Below the pieces are notes generated by a model that saw nothing but the letters and a program-made list of their open reading frames with translations, had not been told where the DNA came from and did no database searches. A stretch of 64,000 nt of DNA from Listeria floridensis FSL S10-1187 (GTDB taxonomy: Bacteria; Bacillota; Bacilli; Lactobacillales; Listeriaceae), in assembly GCF_000525875.1 (NCBI RefSeq), contig NZ_AODF01000001.1:288519-352518 (forward strand). Direction: 5' to 3'. The translations under genes were made by a program, and so were the position numbers. Shown piece by piece: positions 20,703-29,368 of this stretch (its first letter is position 1; each line of letters opens with the position of its first letter).

Positions 20703-21041
20703 CTATTCCTCTTTTTTTAAAATTCTTTGATAGGAAGATAATGCAAATGCCAAGCCTCCCGCAACCAGCGCTAGCCAGCTAAACCCTTTTAAAACGATTG
20801 AACCAATAACAAAAACAGTAATGAAAATGCCAATATCTGTTAACCAAGCTTTCCGCTTTGTGTCATAGAAGATATTCTTTCTCTTTTTATTCACGTAACC
20901 TAGCGCCAAAAATGAGAAAATTCCAAGAACCATCATGAAAATAACCCAAGCGATATTTTTAAGAATAATACCTATAACAAACCCGATAACAAGAAATACA
21001 GCTGTGTCTGTTATCCATTTTACTTGTGATTTCTTTTCCAA
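20703..21041 (-). CDS. Small integral membrane protein, 112 residues
   Basis: No family recognised. Four hydrophobic helices in two pairs (TAVFLVIGFVIGIILKNIAWVIF and so on), separated by a basic loop KKRKNIFYDTKRKAW, and a charged tail LKKEE. GGGAGGGTGG lies before the ATG. It starts 19 bp after the secreted protein gene 21061-21575 in the same direction, so the two are probably an operon. Confidence 0.7.
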   Translation of the reverse strand: MEKKSQVKWITDTAVFLVIGFVIGIILKNIAWVIFMMVLGIFSFLALGYVNKKRKNIFYDTKRKAWLTDIGIFITVFVIGSIVLKGFSWLALVAGGLAFALSSYQRILKKEE

Positions 21042-21060
21042 AATTCCACCCTCCCTTTGT

Positions 21061-21575
21061 CTAGCGCCTTACCGTAGATAATGTAGTTCGAGCATTTCCC
21101 CAGTCTCTTTTGTTATTTGAGAACTCATCAATGATTTTGTAATAATAATATTGACCTGTGGAGCGCTGGTAAATACTTTGTCTCATCCATCTAAAATTTT
21201 TGAACTGGCTTCCTGCAAAAGTAGTGACTACGGTTTTTGCGACCTGATTTCCCATAGGAACTCTTGATAGCCCTCCCATAAGCAGCGCTCGATACATTTC
21301 ATTTGTCGTACTTAAATCCACAATTTTTCTTGTTTGCAGTAAATATTTAGAACCTCCTCCACCAATGGATTGATTACTTCTGAGCAGAGAACTTTGCATT
21401 CCATTCGGATAGTCAACGATCTGTCTTGTGCGTTCCCATTTTTTCCATCTTGCAACTTAGAAGAATTAGATGTCATTTCTGCGGCACTAACCGGACTAAA
21501 TAAAGGTGTAATGAAAGTGATAGCAAAGATTGTTAAAAGTAACAGACTTCTGTGTATAAAAGCTCTTTCATTCAT
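21061..21575 (-). CDS. Secreted protein of unknown function (one frameshift)
   Basis: Not recognised. The signal peptide (MNERAFIHRSLLLLTIFAITF...VSAAE) is followed by a mature region of about 140 residues rich in Gln, Ser, Arg and aromatic residues (KNFRWMRQSIYQRSTGQYYYYK). The frame breaks at a run of six T at 21439-21444 (plus strand); one more base gives a continuous protein (LQDGKKWERTRQIVDYPNGMQSS). It has no cell-wall anchor. The membrane protein gene at 20703-21041 follows within 20 bp. Confidence 0.65.
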
Positions 21576-21800
21576 TTCAGTAAAACATCTCCTTTTATGT
21601 TTTACCGATTATAGCATGCTCAAGAGTGATTTTGACTGATTTTTAGGAAAATTCACGTTTTTTTCACATATCTCTTTCCATTCCGTAACTATGTTCCGTT
21701 TTTTAAACTTACCTAGAGCTTTATCTCTTTGAAATGACCATCAGACATGTATCCACCGCTATTTCCCCAAACTATCCAGATAACCTTTCCTTACTTAAAT

Positions 21801-21830
21801 AAAAAACACCCATCAAGATTGATGAGTGCT
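21801..21830 (-). terminator. Terminator after the DUF2871 gene
   Basis: On the minus strand GCACTCATCA and TGATGGGTGT pair with a 4-nt loop and are followed by TTTTTT. It lies just past the stop at 21837. Confidence 0.85.
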
Positions 21831-21836
21831 TTAAAC

Positions 21837-22247
21837 TTATTTATTTTCTTCCCGAAGTCGTTCATACATCATAATAAACAAGACGACAAGCCCCACTGCA
21901 AGCAGTATGTGACCCAGACCGGCAATGCCAGAAACCGCCGCACCTGTTTCTTTGCCCAAAACAGTCATTGTACCATGGAATGTCAATAACCCAACGGTAA
22001 GCAGAAGTCCCGCATTGTAGATATAGTAAAAAGCGTTAAATTTCTTGCTCGCCATAATGCCAAAGTTTTTTTCAAGTAGCAAGACGATCAAAAACATGAA
22101 CATTCCTAGCATAAGTAGATGTGTATGCAGCACAGAAAGCTGCGTTTTTCCGGTAAACTCGGTGTATTTTGTAATTTCGCGATAGTAAATTCCGGCTACA
22201 AGCCCTAACACACAGTAAAACAATGAAGTCGTCAATAATTTTTTCAT
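21837..22247 (-). CDS. DUF2871-type membrane protein
   Basis: A 136-residue protein with four hydrophobic segments. It matches the DUF2871 pattern: an early YREITKYTEFTGKTQLSVLHTHLLMLGM segment with conserved His-Thr-His, then LLTFHGTMTVLG and GLGHILLAVG. Function unknown; the histidines recall haem-copper oxidase-like proteins but that is speculation. It starts 26 bp after the stop of the dGTPase gene B on the same strand. Confidence 0.8.
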   Translation of the reverse strand: MKKLLTTSLFYCVLGLVAGIYYREITKYTEFTGKTQLSVLHTHLLMLGMFMFLIVLLLEKNFGIMASKKFNAFYYIYNAGLLLTVGLLTFHGTMTVLGKETGAAVSGIAGLGHILLAVGLVVLFIMMYERLREENK

Positions 22248-22273
22248 CTGGTAATCTCCTTTTTTCTAAAAAT

Positions 22274-23672
22274 TTATCCTAAACCATTTAGTTTTTGATA
22301 CAAATCCTTTGCGTAGCTGTCGGTCATGCCACAGATAAAATCCGTCACAAGCAAAAGACGCAAGTATAATTTTACGGTTTCGTCTTGCCCCGTCGCGTTT
22401 TTGCGGTAGCAACCCACGTAGTTGTCCGAGATAAGTGACATCAGCCGCTTGTCTTTCGCGGTTTGTTGCTCAGGCGCTTTGCTATCGTAATAAAGCACCG
22501 CTGGGATGTAGCTGTCGAGTAGTGAAGCGATAATTTGACTGCCAGCAATTTCGGATTCAACTACGCCAGAGTTCGTATAGATATAATTACGTGAGAGGTT
22601 CTGCAAAATTTGTACGAGTTGAGCAGCCTCGGAAACATCAAGCAGCGACTCAGCGAAGTTTCCCTCCATAATTTCCTGATAATGATCATAAAACACCTCA
22701 AGCGACCGGTTGATCAGTTGGCCGCGAACGTTAGACGCGAGCCATTGCTGGGCAATGAAAGCTTCTTCTTGACCCTCGTAGCGGTCTGCTTTTTTCTTAA
22801 GTTCATTGAAACATGCCGCCGTCACTCGGTTATGATCGGGAAATTCTTCAAAGCCGCGTAAAATTTGCTGGATCGTTACGGTTCCTTTTTTGACGCCGTC
22901 TTCAAGATCAGCATTCAGGTACGCAATATCATCTGCCACTTCAAGCAGGAAAGTAAGCGGATGACGATGGCTATAGGCGCCGGTTGCAGCCGTTACTTCT
23001 TTAAAAAATTGCCTCATCTGCGTAGAAGTAGCCGAGTTTTTTGCTGCGAATTTGTTTTTTATTAATTTCTAAGGAAGAAACTGGATATTTGATAACACCA
23101 TTTAGTGTTGCATGCGTCAAATTTAAACCATATTCATCAAACAGGTAATGCAGTTTGGATACTACACGCAGAACTTGGGCATTCCCTTCAAAGTGATAGA
23201 AATCTTGTTTCATTTGTTCAGTCAAGATAGCCGTTAGTTTTTTGCCGTCGTATTCAAGCACATCCAGATTTTCTTTAAACCACTCGCGGATTGATTCTTC
23301 GCCAAAATGGCCAAACGGCGGATTTCCCATATCATGTAGTAACCCTGTACAGGATAGGATATCGGCAATTTTTTCTGCATGTTCCGATTTGAAGCTCGGG
23401 TCAAGACCGTCTTCAATAATTTTATGCGAAACCATGTTGCCCATCGATTTGGCAATGGTCGAGACTTCGATCGAATGCGTCAGCCGTGTGCGAACAAAGT
23501 CGCTTTTTTCTAACGGAAAGATCTGAGTTTTATCTTGAAGTCTCCGAAATGATGCGCTCATCACGATTCGCTGATAGTCATTTTCAAACGCGCTTCTGAT
23601 ATCCGTGCTTTTGCTCCGCGTTACAGCTGATTCGCGGCGGCGTTTGTCATTTAAAAGTACATCCCACTCCAT
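22274..23672 (-). CDS. dGTP triphosphohydrolase paralogue B (one frameshift)
   Basis: HD-domain dNTP triphosphohydrolase, the likely native Listeria dGTPase. Motifs match paralogue A: AFENDYQRIVMSASFRRLQDKTQIFPL, RTRLTHSIEVS, GLLHDMGNPPFGHFGEES, LEVADDIAYLNADLEDG. The reading frame changes at a run of six A (plus strand) at 23003-23008; one base fewer gives YADEAIFKEVTAATGAY without interruption. Base composition is like its neighbours, unlike paralogue A. It lies 19 bp after the Nudix gene, in one unit with it and probably with the DUF2871 gene. Confidence 0.87.
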
Positions 23673-23691
23673 CTTAAATCCCTCGTTTCTT

Positions 23692-24162
23692 TTACTTCTG
23701 AATCAATTTTTTATAATATCTGTTCATAAAATCATCGACTATAATTTTAGCATGAGGTGCAATTTTTTGCGGGATTGAATTTGCTGGGTAAAACTTAGCT
23801 GCTCGTGTTTCATTTGTTGTTTGGACAAGCTCGCCCTTGTAATCTCGGCACACGTAAAGTAGCGTCACGAAAAAGCACTCATCCCCGTTTGGATAGGTAT
23901 AGGTTTGCTCTTTCCCACTATAAACTTCGACAAATTCTAATTTACCAGCCGTAAGCCCCGTTTCTTCATAAATCTCACGTTTTGCTCCTTCTTCGACAGT
24001 TTCGCCAAGTTCAAGGGAGCCGGCCGGAAAGCCGAATAGATCGTTATCAGTCCGCTCAATAAAGAGAATTTCGTCTTGTTCGTTCAAGACGGCGATGCAT
24101 ACTCCGACAATGAGAAGCGGCCTATGACCGACCAGTTTTCTAAGTTCCAATACGTAATCCAT
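23692..24162 (-). CDS. Nudix hydrolase
   Basis: Predicted nucleoside-diphosphate-linked pyrophosphohydrolase. The 156-residue protein has a full Nudix box, GSLELGETVEEGAKREIYEETGL, near residues 49-71, with the REXXEE core. The start MDYVLELRKLVGHRPLLIVG is typical of the ADP-ribose/8-oxo-dGTP-like group common in Firmicutes. Its closeness to a dGTPase suggests a role in nucleotide-pool cleaning. Confidence 0.9.
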   Translation of the reverse strand: MDYVLELRKLVGHRPLLIVGVCIAVLNEQDEILFIERTDNDLFGFPAGSLELGETVEEGAKREIYEETGLTAGKLEFVEVYSGKEQTYTYPNGDECFFVTLLYVCRDYKGELVQTTNETRAAKFYPANSIPQKIAPHAKIIVDDFMNRYYKKLIQK

Positions 24163-24358
24163 GATTCCACCTCTTTTGCAGCATCTCCCTTTCTACTATA
24201 ACAGAAAATCGGATTTTAGCGCCACAAAATTCGACAAGCAAAAACTCCCTACTTTTAAGAAAAAATCAGCAGAAATATTCTCCCACCGCTTGATCTCCCT
24301 TGACAACTCAACTCCCTCAAGCCTACACTTTTACCAAGTAAAGAATGGAGTGATTTTT

Positions 24359-24913
24359 ATGCCGAAAGTAATCATCGGCGCCGGCGAAACGCGTATCCCC
24401 GGCTGGCTTTCCACTCAAGAAAATGAGCTTGACCTCTTGGACGCCAAAACTTGGCTCGCACTTTTTGACGAAAATAGTATCGATGCACTGCTTGCTGAAC
24501 ATGTGTGGGAGCACTTGAGCGCTGCAGACGGTGTTCTTGCTGCCAAAAATGCTTTTCGATTTTTAAAGCCAGGCGGTTATATCCGCATCGCTGTTCCCGA
24601 TCGAAATTTCCGAAACGAAGCGTATCAAACTTTAGTGCAAGTTGGCGGTCCTGGACCAAAAGACCATCCTGCAGCATCACACAAGATTGTTTATGATGCC
24701 GCACAACTTTCTGCGAGCTTCGAGTCTGCCGGTTTTGAAACGGAGCTGCTTGAATACTGCGATCCGGATGGGAACTTTCATTATCGTTACTGGAATCCGG
24801 AAGATGGGTTGATTGGGCAGTCGCTGCGTTTTGATACACGCAATACGGAAAAAGAACTTGGGATGGTTTCGATTGTGCTTGATGCACATAAGCCACTTTT
24901 GATAAAAGCCTAG
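24359..24913 (+). CDS. Methyltransferase-like protein lacking the glycine-rich SAM motif
   Basis: A 184-residue protein similar to the C-terminal half of class I methyltransferases: LLAEHVWEHLSAADG, then FRFLKPGGYIRIAVPDRNF. The N-terminus is short (MPKVIIGAGETRIPGWLS) and lacks the canonical GxGxG SAM-binding motif I, so activity is uncertain. This arrangement is known in a group annotated as predicted SAM-dependent methyltransferases. The start ATG 24359 follows GGAGTG; the frame is open upstream to 24161 but that part reads as low-quality sequence. Confidence 0.7.
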   Translation: MPKVIIGAGETRIPGWLSTQENELDLLDAKTWLALFDENSIDALLAEHVWEHLSAADGVLAAKNAFRFLKPGGYIRIAVPDRNFRNEAYQTLVQVGGPGPKDHPAASHKIVYDAAQLSASFESAGFETELLEYCDPDGNFHYRYWNPEDGLIGQSLRFDTRNTEKELGMVSIVLDAHKPLLIKA

Positions 24914-24914
24914 T

Positions 24915-25650
24915 TCAAAAGATATACGGGATGATAATAAATCCCAAGTAAACACAAATTAACAGCAGGTAAACGGTGAGGAGAATCGCCAGTTCCATTT
25001 GAATTTTTTTCCCACTCAGCATTCGCCAAAATAGGACGTTCAGAAAAATGAAAAAGACATTTAGCCATTCTATCACGCTGCTTGTTGACATTTTTATGTA
25101 AAAATTCACCAAAATCATCACGAGGGTGTAAAGCATAATTCCTATGTATATTCCGAACCAATATTCATTCATCGCTACATTTTTTCTCAGCATAAAATAT
25201 GAATTTATAACATAAGCGGAAAAAAGTCCTGTGACAACGGTCAACAGAAATAATGGTAAATCGATTGGGTGCCCGCGACTTTCGCCAATACCTAAATGCT
25301 CTGTCACCAAAACGTGGACGTTATAAATTCCAAGAACTATTCCTAAAAAGGAAAAAAAGACTGGTAAACAGCAAGGAATTCGTTTTCCACTTCCATTTTA
25401 TGAAGATAAATAGGGCACTGACGAGCGATAAGCCAATTACTGTCGCCAGCGTACTGCTCTTGATATCTTTCCATATGAATGGATAGAACATTAATAATGC
25501 CATATTCGCTAACAGAAGATAATTAAGAATGAGTGAAAGGCATTTGCTCCAAACGGATTTCCGCTTTTCAAAGATATCTAGATTGTGCATACAAATGCCT
25601 CCAGCAAGGAGTGTAAAAGCAAGCATTAGGATACTATATAAAATCGACAT
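24915..25650 (-). CDS. Polytopic membrane protein of unknown function (one frameshift)
   Basis: About 245 residues and about eight hydrophobic helices; no family recognised. As written the frame stops at 25321. One base fewer in the A5 (25345-25349) or A7 (25352-25358) run gives a continuous protein through FLFLGIVLGIYNVHVLVTEH to the end at 24915. Short basic loops (FEKRKSVWSK, IKWKWKTN) point to the cytosolic side. It is convergent with the methyltransferase-like gene with only 1 bp between them. The 300 bp upstream (25651-25952) hold no gene. Confidence 0.7.
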
Positions 25651-25952
25651 GTTTTTTCTCCCTTAAAGACTTCTTTCATAGATAGTAACAAAAAGTATCA
25701 ATCACATAATAGAACTAGATTACCATACAAAGCAAGGCAAGAAAGATTACTTCATTTATGCAAGCAACCCGATACTTTTATTGTAGCATAGTCTTCATGT
25801 AGCAATTAGTGTAAAAGCAACTGTTTGCTAGATTTCCATCTAATTATTTCCCGGGTAATAAAAACATGTTAATTTTTAGTAAAGCACGACTCAATCGTTT
25901 CAAATCGGGGTATAAAAAAGTAGGAGCAACATCTGTGAAAGGGTGATGAGAA

Positions 25953-26414
25953 ATGACGAACTATACGCGTATTTTAGTTGGAGTTGACGGATCAAATGAA
26001 GCCGAAGCGGCGTTCAGGCGTGGAGTGAAAATGGCTGTAAGTAGCGGTGCAGTGCTTGGCATTGCGTTTATTGCAGATATTCGCCGACTCGCCCCTTTAC
26101 TTGATTACGAGCGAACTTTTATAAATAAAGCTAAAGATTATGGTGAAGAGCTTGTTGGCATTTATAAGAATGAAGCTGAAAAAGCTGGAGTAAAACTCAT
26201 CGAAACATATGTTAATTTCGGAACACCGAAAAGTACTTTTGTGAAAAAAATCCTAAAAAATTTCCAAGCTGATCTAGTCCTTGTTGGGAAAAGCGGGCTT
26301 TCTGCAACGGATCAGCTGCTTCTGGGCAGTGTCACTGAATATGTGGCTAAGAATTCGCCCTGCGATGTGATCGTCGTTCACGGTCAAGCATGGGATGAGA
26401 AGAAAGAAGTTTGA
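25953..26414 (+). CDS. Universal stress protein, UspA family
   Basis: A 153-residue single-domain Usp with an ATP-binding signature at its end: VGKSGLSATDQLLLGSVTEYV fits the G-x2-G-x9-G-S pattern. It starts MTNYTRILVGVDGSNEAEAAF. By position it corresponds to lmo2673, a general-stress gene in L. monocytogenes. GTGATGAG lies before the ATG. The sequence 50 bp upstream has a GGGTAT that could be a sigma-B -10 element but no matching -35. A strong terminator follows. Confidence 0.9.
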   Translation: MTNYTRILVGVDGSNEAEAAFRRGVKMAVSSGAVLGIAFIADIRRLAPLLDYERTFINKAKDYGEELVGIYKNEAEKAGVKLIETYVNFGTPKSTFVKKILKNFQADLVLVGKSGLSATDQLLLGSVTEYVAKNSPCDVIVVHGQAWDEKKEV

Positions 26415-26415
26415 A

Positions 26416-26459
26416 TGAGAAAAACCCTCAGGAGCATGTGCTCCTGGGGGTTTTTCTCA
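26416..26459 (+). terminator. Terminator after the usp gene
   Basis: GAGAAAAACCC.CAGGAG and CTCCTG.GGGTTTTTCTC form a long stem with loop CATGTG. It is symmetrical and could act in both directions. It marks the left border of the T7SS insertion. Confidence 0.9.
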
Positions 26460-26895
26460 ATTTATGGATTGGTCGCTTTATTCTGGCTGCTAAAATAAGA
26501 TTAGCTATATTCACTTCTGTTTTTGGCGCTTCCTAATGCTATTTTGTATATCTAATCCTAAAATTGTTGTAACTACCACCTCAATCAAAAATGAAGCTAA
26601 TAAACCACTTGACTCCCCTTAACATCGCTATTGATTTTCTTTATTAAGCATGTACCTTTCGTTTATCAGTGGCCGAGGAACTCACAAAATAGCTGGTAAT
26701 TTGACTTGTCCTCGAGCCTTTTCAGTATAACATGCCCACCGTTTGCTTTAGCAGTTGTATTTGTTCTTTCAAACCTTTTTTATTTCACCCTCATAATCTA
26801 GCAAAATAGTGGGTGAAGCCCTAAAATTTAAAGATATAACCTAGTGATTGCCACTTACTAACCATCACTACTTGATTCCGACTAGATAGCGCTTT
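26460..26895. other. AT-rich non-coding stretch at the left edge of the T7SS island
   Basis: 436 bp with no intact gene. On the minus strand around 26640-26800 there are short protein-like runs (for example LKEQIQLLKQTVGMLY, then KRLEDKSNYQLFCEFLGH in another frame) broken by stops and frame changes. These look like a decayed gene but match nothing I recognise. Around 26510-26540 the plus strand resembles a piece of the toxin gene (near 28580), too short to be sure. Confidence 0.35.
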
Positions 26896-27396
26896 TTATT
26901 CTACCCTTCCTGACCCTAGAGAAAATGTTGTTTTATCACCATCATCACATTCAATAACAATGGATTCTGTTCCCTTTAAGTAGTAATCTTCGATTACATT
27001 TCTAAATCCCATACTCCATAATAAAGAACCACCATTTTCATAAACAAGTACATCTAATTCACAAATGAATACAATATATTTAGAATCTGAATCTATCATT
27101 ATTTCATATAACAAAGAAGGCAATTTTCCTTCAAACAATACAGTCTTAGTGGTATAGTCTAGACAAGCATAAATGCTGTTTATTCCTATGAATATATTAT
27201 TTGATAAAGTTAACAACTTTATCTGGGTCTCCAAACCTATATCATAGTAAATAAATCCTATTTCACCCAAATTATTACTGAATTTTATGAATTTGTTACT
27301 CTCAGAAATTTCTTCACTGAATAAAAAAGAATTTTCATCTAAGCTTTGTTCTAGTCCAACCGCTGATTCATAAGATTTTTTCTCAAAAGAATCCAT
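26896..27396 (-). CDS. Putative immunity protein of the T7SS toxin
   Basis: A 166-residue acidic, AT-rich gene whose start codon directly abuts the toxin stop (TAA-ATG). The protein is soluble, with beta-rich alternation (ESIVIECDDGDKTTFSLG at the end) and no signal peptide. I infer immunity from the position after a polymorphic toxin, the size and the base composition; no named immunity family is recognised. It is intact although the toxin is not. Confidence 0.6.
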   Translation of the reverse strand: MDSFEKKSYESAVGLEQSLDENSFLFSEEISESNKFIKFSNNLGEIGFIYYDIGLETQIKLLTLSNNIFIGINSIYACLDYTTKTVLFEGKLPSLLYEIMIDSDSKYIVFICELDVLVYENGGSLLWSMGFRNVIEDYYLKGTESIVIECDDGDKTTFSLGSGRVE

Positions 27397-29022
27397 TTAT
27401 TTCCCACCTTTGACAATTATTGTTAGTAGTCTATCTCCATCCCAAACAGATTCTATTTTTACGCCTCCGTTAGGACCTTTTAAAAAGCTCTCTTACAGTA
27501 GCTGTATAATTTACTGTTGGTGTATCAGGTAACTCCTTAGCTATATAGCTCCTAGATTCTGTTTTTAAAATATTGGAAGAATCATTCACTACATTTTTCA
27601 AATGATTATTCAAAAGTTCTCTGTTACTTGGCGTATCATAAATACCAATCTTACTTAATTCACTTTGCATAGTTTGTGACCTTTGAATGTTGTGTTTATT
27701 TCCCTTGGCTTTTCCGAAAAGATAGTCAAGTTTATTTCCTATCTCTGGATTTTTTAGTTTTCCAGCCTCACCGGCTTTCTCCATTATACCATCTGCCTTA
27801 CTTCCCCCTCCAAGATTCACATCAAACCGCTGCAACGTAGCCTTCCATTTTTCCGTCTATGCAAGCACCTTCGAGCTACCAGAAGTCCCTAGACCGTCAA
27901 CATCCGCCATCGCGAGTTGCTGTCGTGGCGGTAAGTTCAAACTATTCCCCCATTTCGCTCCGACTTTCCCGATCGTATCCAAACCGCACGATAACATTTC
28001 AATTCCGCTATGCGCGCATCCGCGAGCGCTCCTTTCAAACGCCTTACCCGCATCTCCGCTTGATTCTTCCCAATCCGAACCAAATCCTCTGCTTTCGACA
28101 CCGCTGTTTGCTTCCCTCGCATTATCAGCTTACTAAGTTCCGCTAAGTGCCCCGTTTCCCCAAGCACTCGCGTCCCGCCAGACAACGCCTTCACGCCCGG
28201 AACTAGGTCAAACAGCGAAAATGCTCCACGTAATGCGCGTTCCGACGTAGCCATCTCACGCCCGGTCAGCCAATCATTTCCAGTCACTGCGGCGCTCATT
28301 TCTAAACTGCCATAAGCCATCCCAAGCACGAGACCAGCAGGAGGACAAAAAATCGCAACCCCGACGATCGCCACCGTCGCCGCAACATTGACCCAAAACT
28401 CCTTTTTCTCCTGTTCATCCTGAATCGACGTATACGCAAACGCACGCGTATTCAGCATCACCGCCCGAAAATCATTCTCTGAAACCGTCTCTTCCGGATT
28501 CAACTTCTTCCACGCCTGAAACTGGTTTTTCAACTGATCGGCGTACACATTACTCCCGCTAAACAAATCATCTATGGTCACTTCTGTTTTCGGCACTTCC
28601 CGCTGTTCCTGCGTATAGCTATTCACAAAAACCGTCTCTGTTTTCGTCGCTCCAATCCGATTCGTGGTCGTAAACTTGGACGCATCCAAATTCCGCATGC
28701 CTTCCACAAACCGATCTAGATCTTCAAAAAACGGCCGATCCATTTTCGTATGAACAAGTTCACCCACCCGCCCAGAAAACCGATGAAGCACGTCAAAATC
28801 CTCAAACAGTTCCTGCAGTTCCCCATCTAAACTCGTGTGACGAAACGAAATAACCCCATCACAATCCAAATTCCGAATGTCTTCCTCCGCCTCATCCAAA
28901 TTCTCCGATACCTTTTTCAGCTCATCAATCGCACCCTTACCCCAGACACCTTTCCCGATCAAGTTCCCGATACTGTCATGCGCACGATCAAAATCACCTT
29001 CACGATAATCCACATCACGCAT
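27397..29022 (-). pseudogene. T7SS polymorphic toxin with pre-toxin domain, inactivated
   Basis: Secreted-toxin architecture. The helical N-terminal region (MRDVDYREGDFDRAHDSIGN...) is used for T7SS targeting. A hydrophobic pre-toxin TG-like region follows (AIFCPPAGLVLGMAYGSLEM...GREMATSERALRGAFSLFDLVPGV), then a linker and a variable C-terminal domain (GNKLDYLFGKAKGNKHNI...WDGDRLLTIIVKGGK). Compared with the copy at 62833-64000 it has a one-base deletion near 28013-28016 and a nonsense TAG at 27857-27859 where the copy has an Arg codon. It also seems to have lost one AG unit near 27485-27490, just before the last 25 or so codons. The C-terminal domain family is not assigned. The start ATG 29022 overlaps the previous gene. 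Confidence 0.75.
27779..28546. repeat. Direct repeat, copy 1 (toxin core)
   Basis: This part of the toxin gene is about 95% identical by eye to 63232-64000, in the same orientation about 35 kb apart. Identity stops at the C-terminal toxin domain (after ADGIMEKA), the usual recombination border of polymorphic toxins. Confidence 0.85.
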
Positions 29023-29368
29023 TGCCTTCACCTCCGCCGATGTTGAGCGCGGCCGCTATCTCCTGACCAATCTTTTCATCCGCTTGAACCATCTCATTCA
29101 AAATTTGGAAAACTAGCGTAGAAGATCGCTCATAATGATCCCTAAGCTCAAGCACACGCTCATTCGCATCCGGAACACTCTCCATCGTTTTCTTCGCATC
29201 ACCCGCCGTCACATAATTCGCACTTTTAAGCGTGTTAATCGCCGGACCGATCACATGCTCAAACTCCCCCGCAATCGCAAGAAGATCCTTCGCAATATGC
29301 GTCATCTCCTCAGGATTAATCGTGATTCCGTTCGAACTCGTATAACCGCCCATCTGCTGTTGCGCCAT
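29015..29368 (-). CDS. Small helical T7SS-associated protein (117 residues)
   Basis: Candidate T7SS partner protein upstream of the toxin. It is all-helical (ITINPEEMTHIAKDLLAIAGEFEHVI..., VLELRDHYERSSTLVFQILNEMVQADEKIGQEIA) with the size of the WXG100-like and YwqI-like proteins that pair with LXG-type toxins, but without a WXG motif. GGAGGTG lies before ATG 29368, which immediately follows the stop of the previous gene; its end overlaps the toxin start by 8 nt. I infer a targeting or chaperone role for the toxin. Confidence 0.6.
   Translation of the reverse strand: MAQQQMGGYTSSNGITINPEEMTHIAKDLLAIAGEFEHVIGPAINTLKSANYVTAGDAKKTMESVPDANERVLELRDHYERSSTLVFQILNEMVQADEKIGQEIAAALNIGGGEGNA

Noticed and set aside
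24161..24358. N-terminal extension of the methyltransferase-like protein
   Set aside because: The frame is open but Phe/Lys/Ser-rich without a fold, and a ribosome binding site lies right before ATG 24359.
25861..25952. Sigma-B promoter before the usp gene
   Set aside because: GGGTAT at 25908-25913 fits a -10 element, but GTTT lies only 7 bp upstream instead of 13-15 bp, and no other -35 is suitable.
26640..26810. Possible decayed gene in the left border of the T7SS island
   Set aside because: Protein-like stretches are short, in different frames and match no family I recognise; kept only as a note in the region entry.
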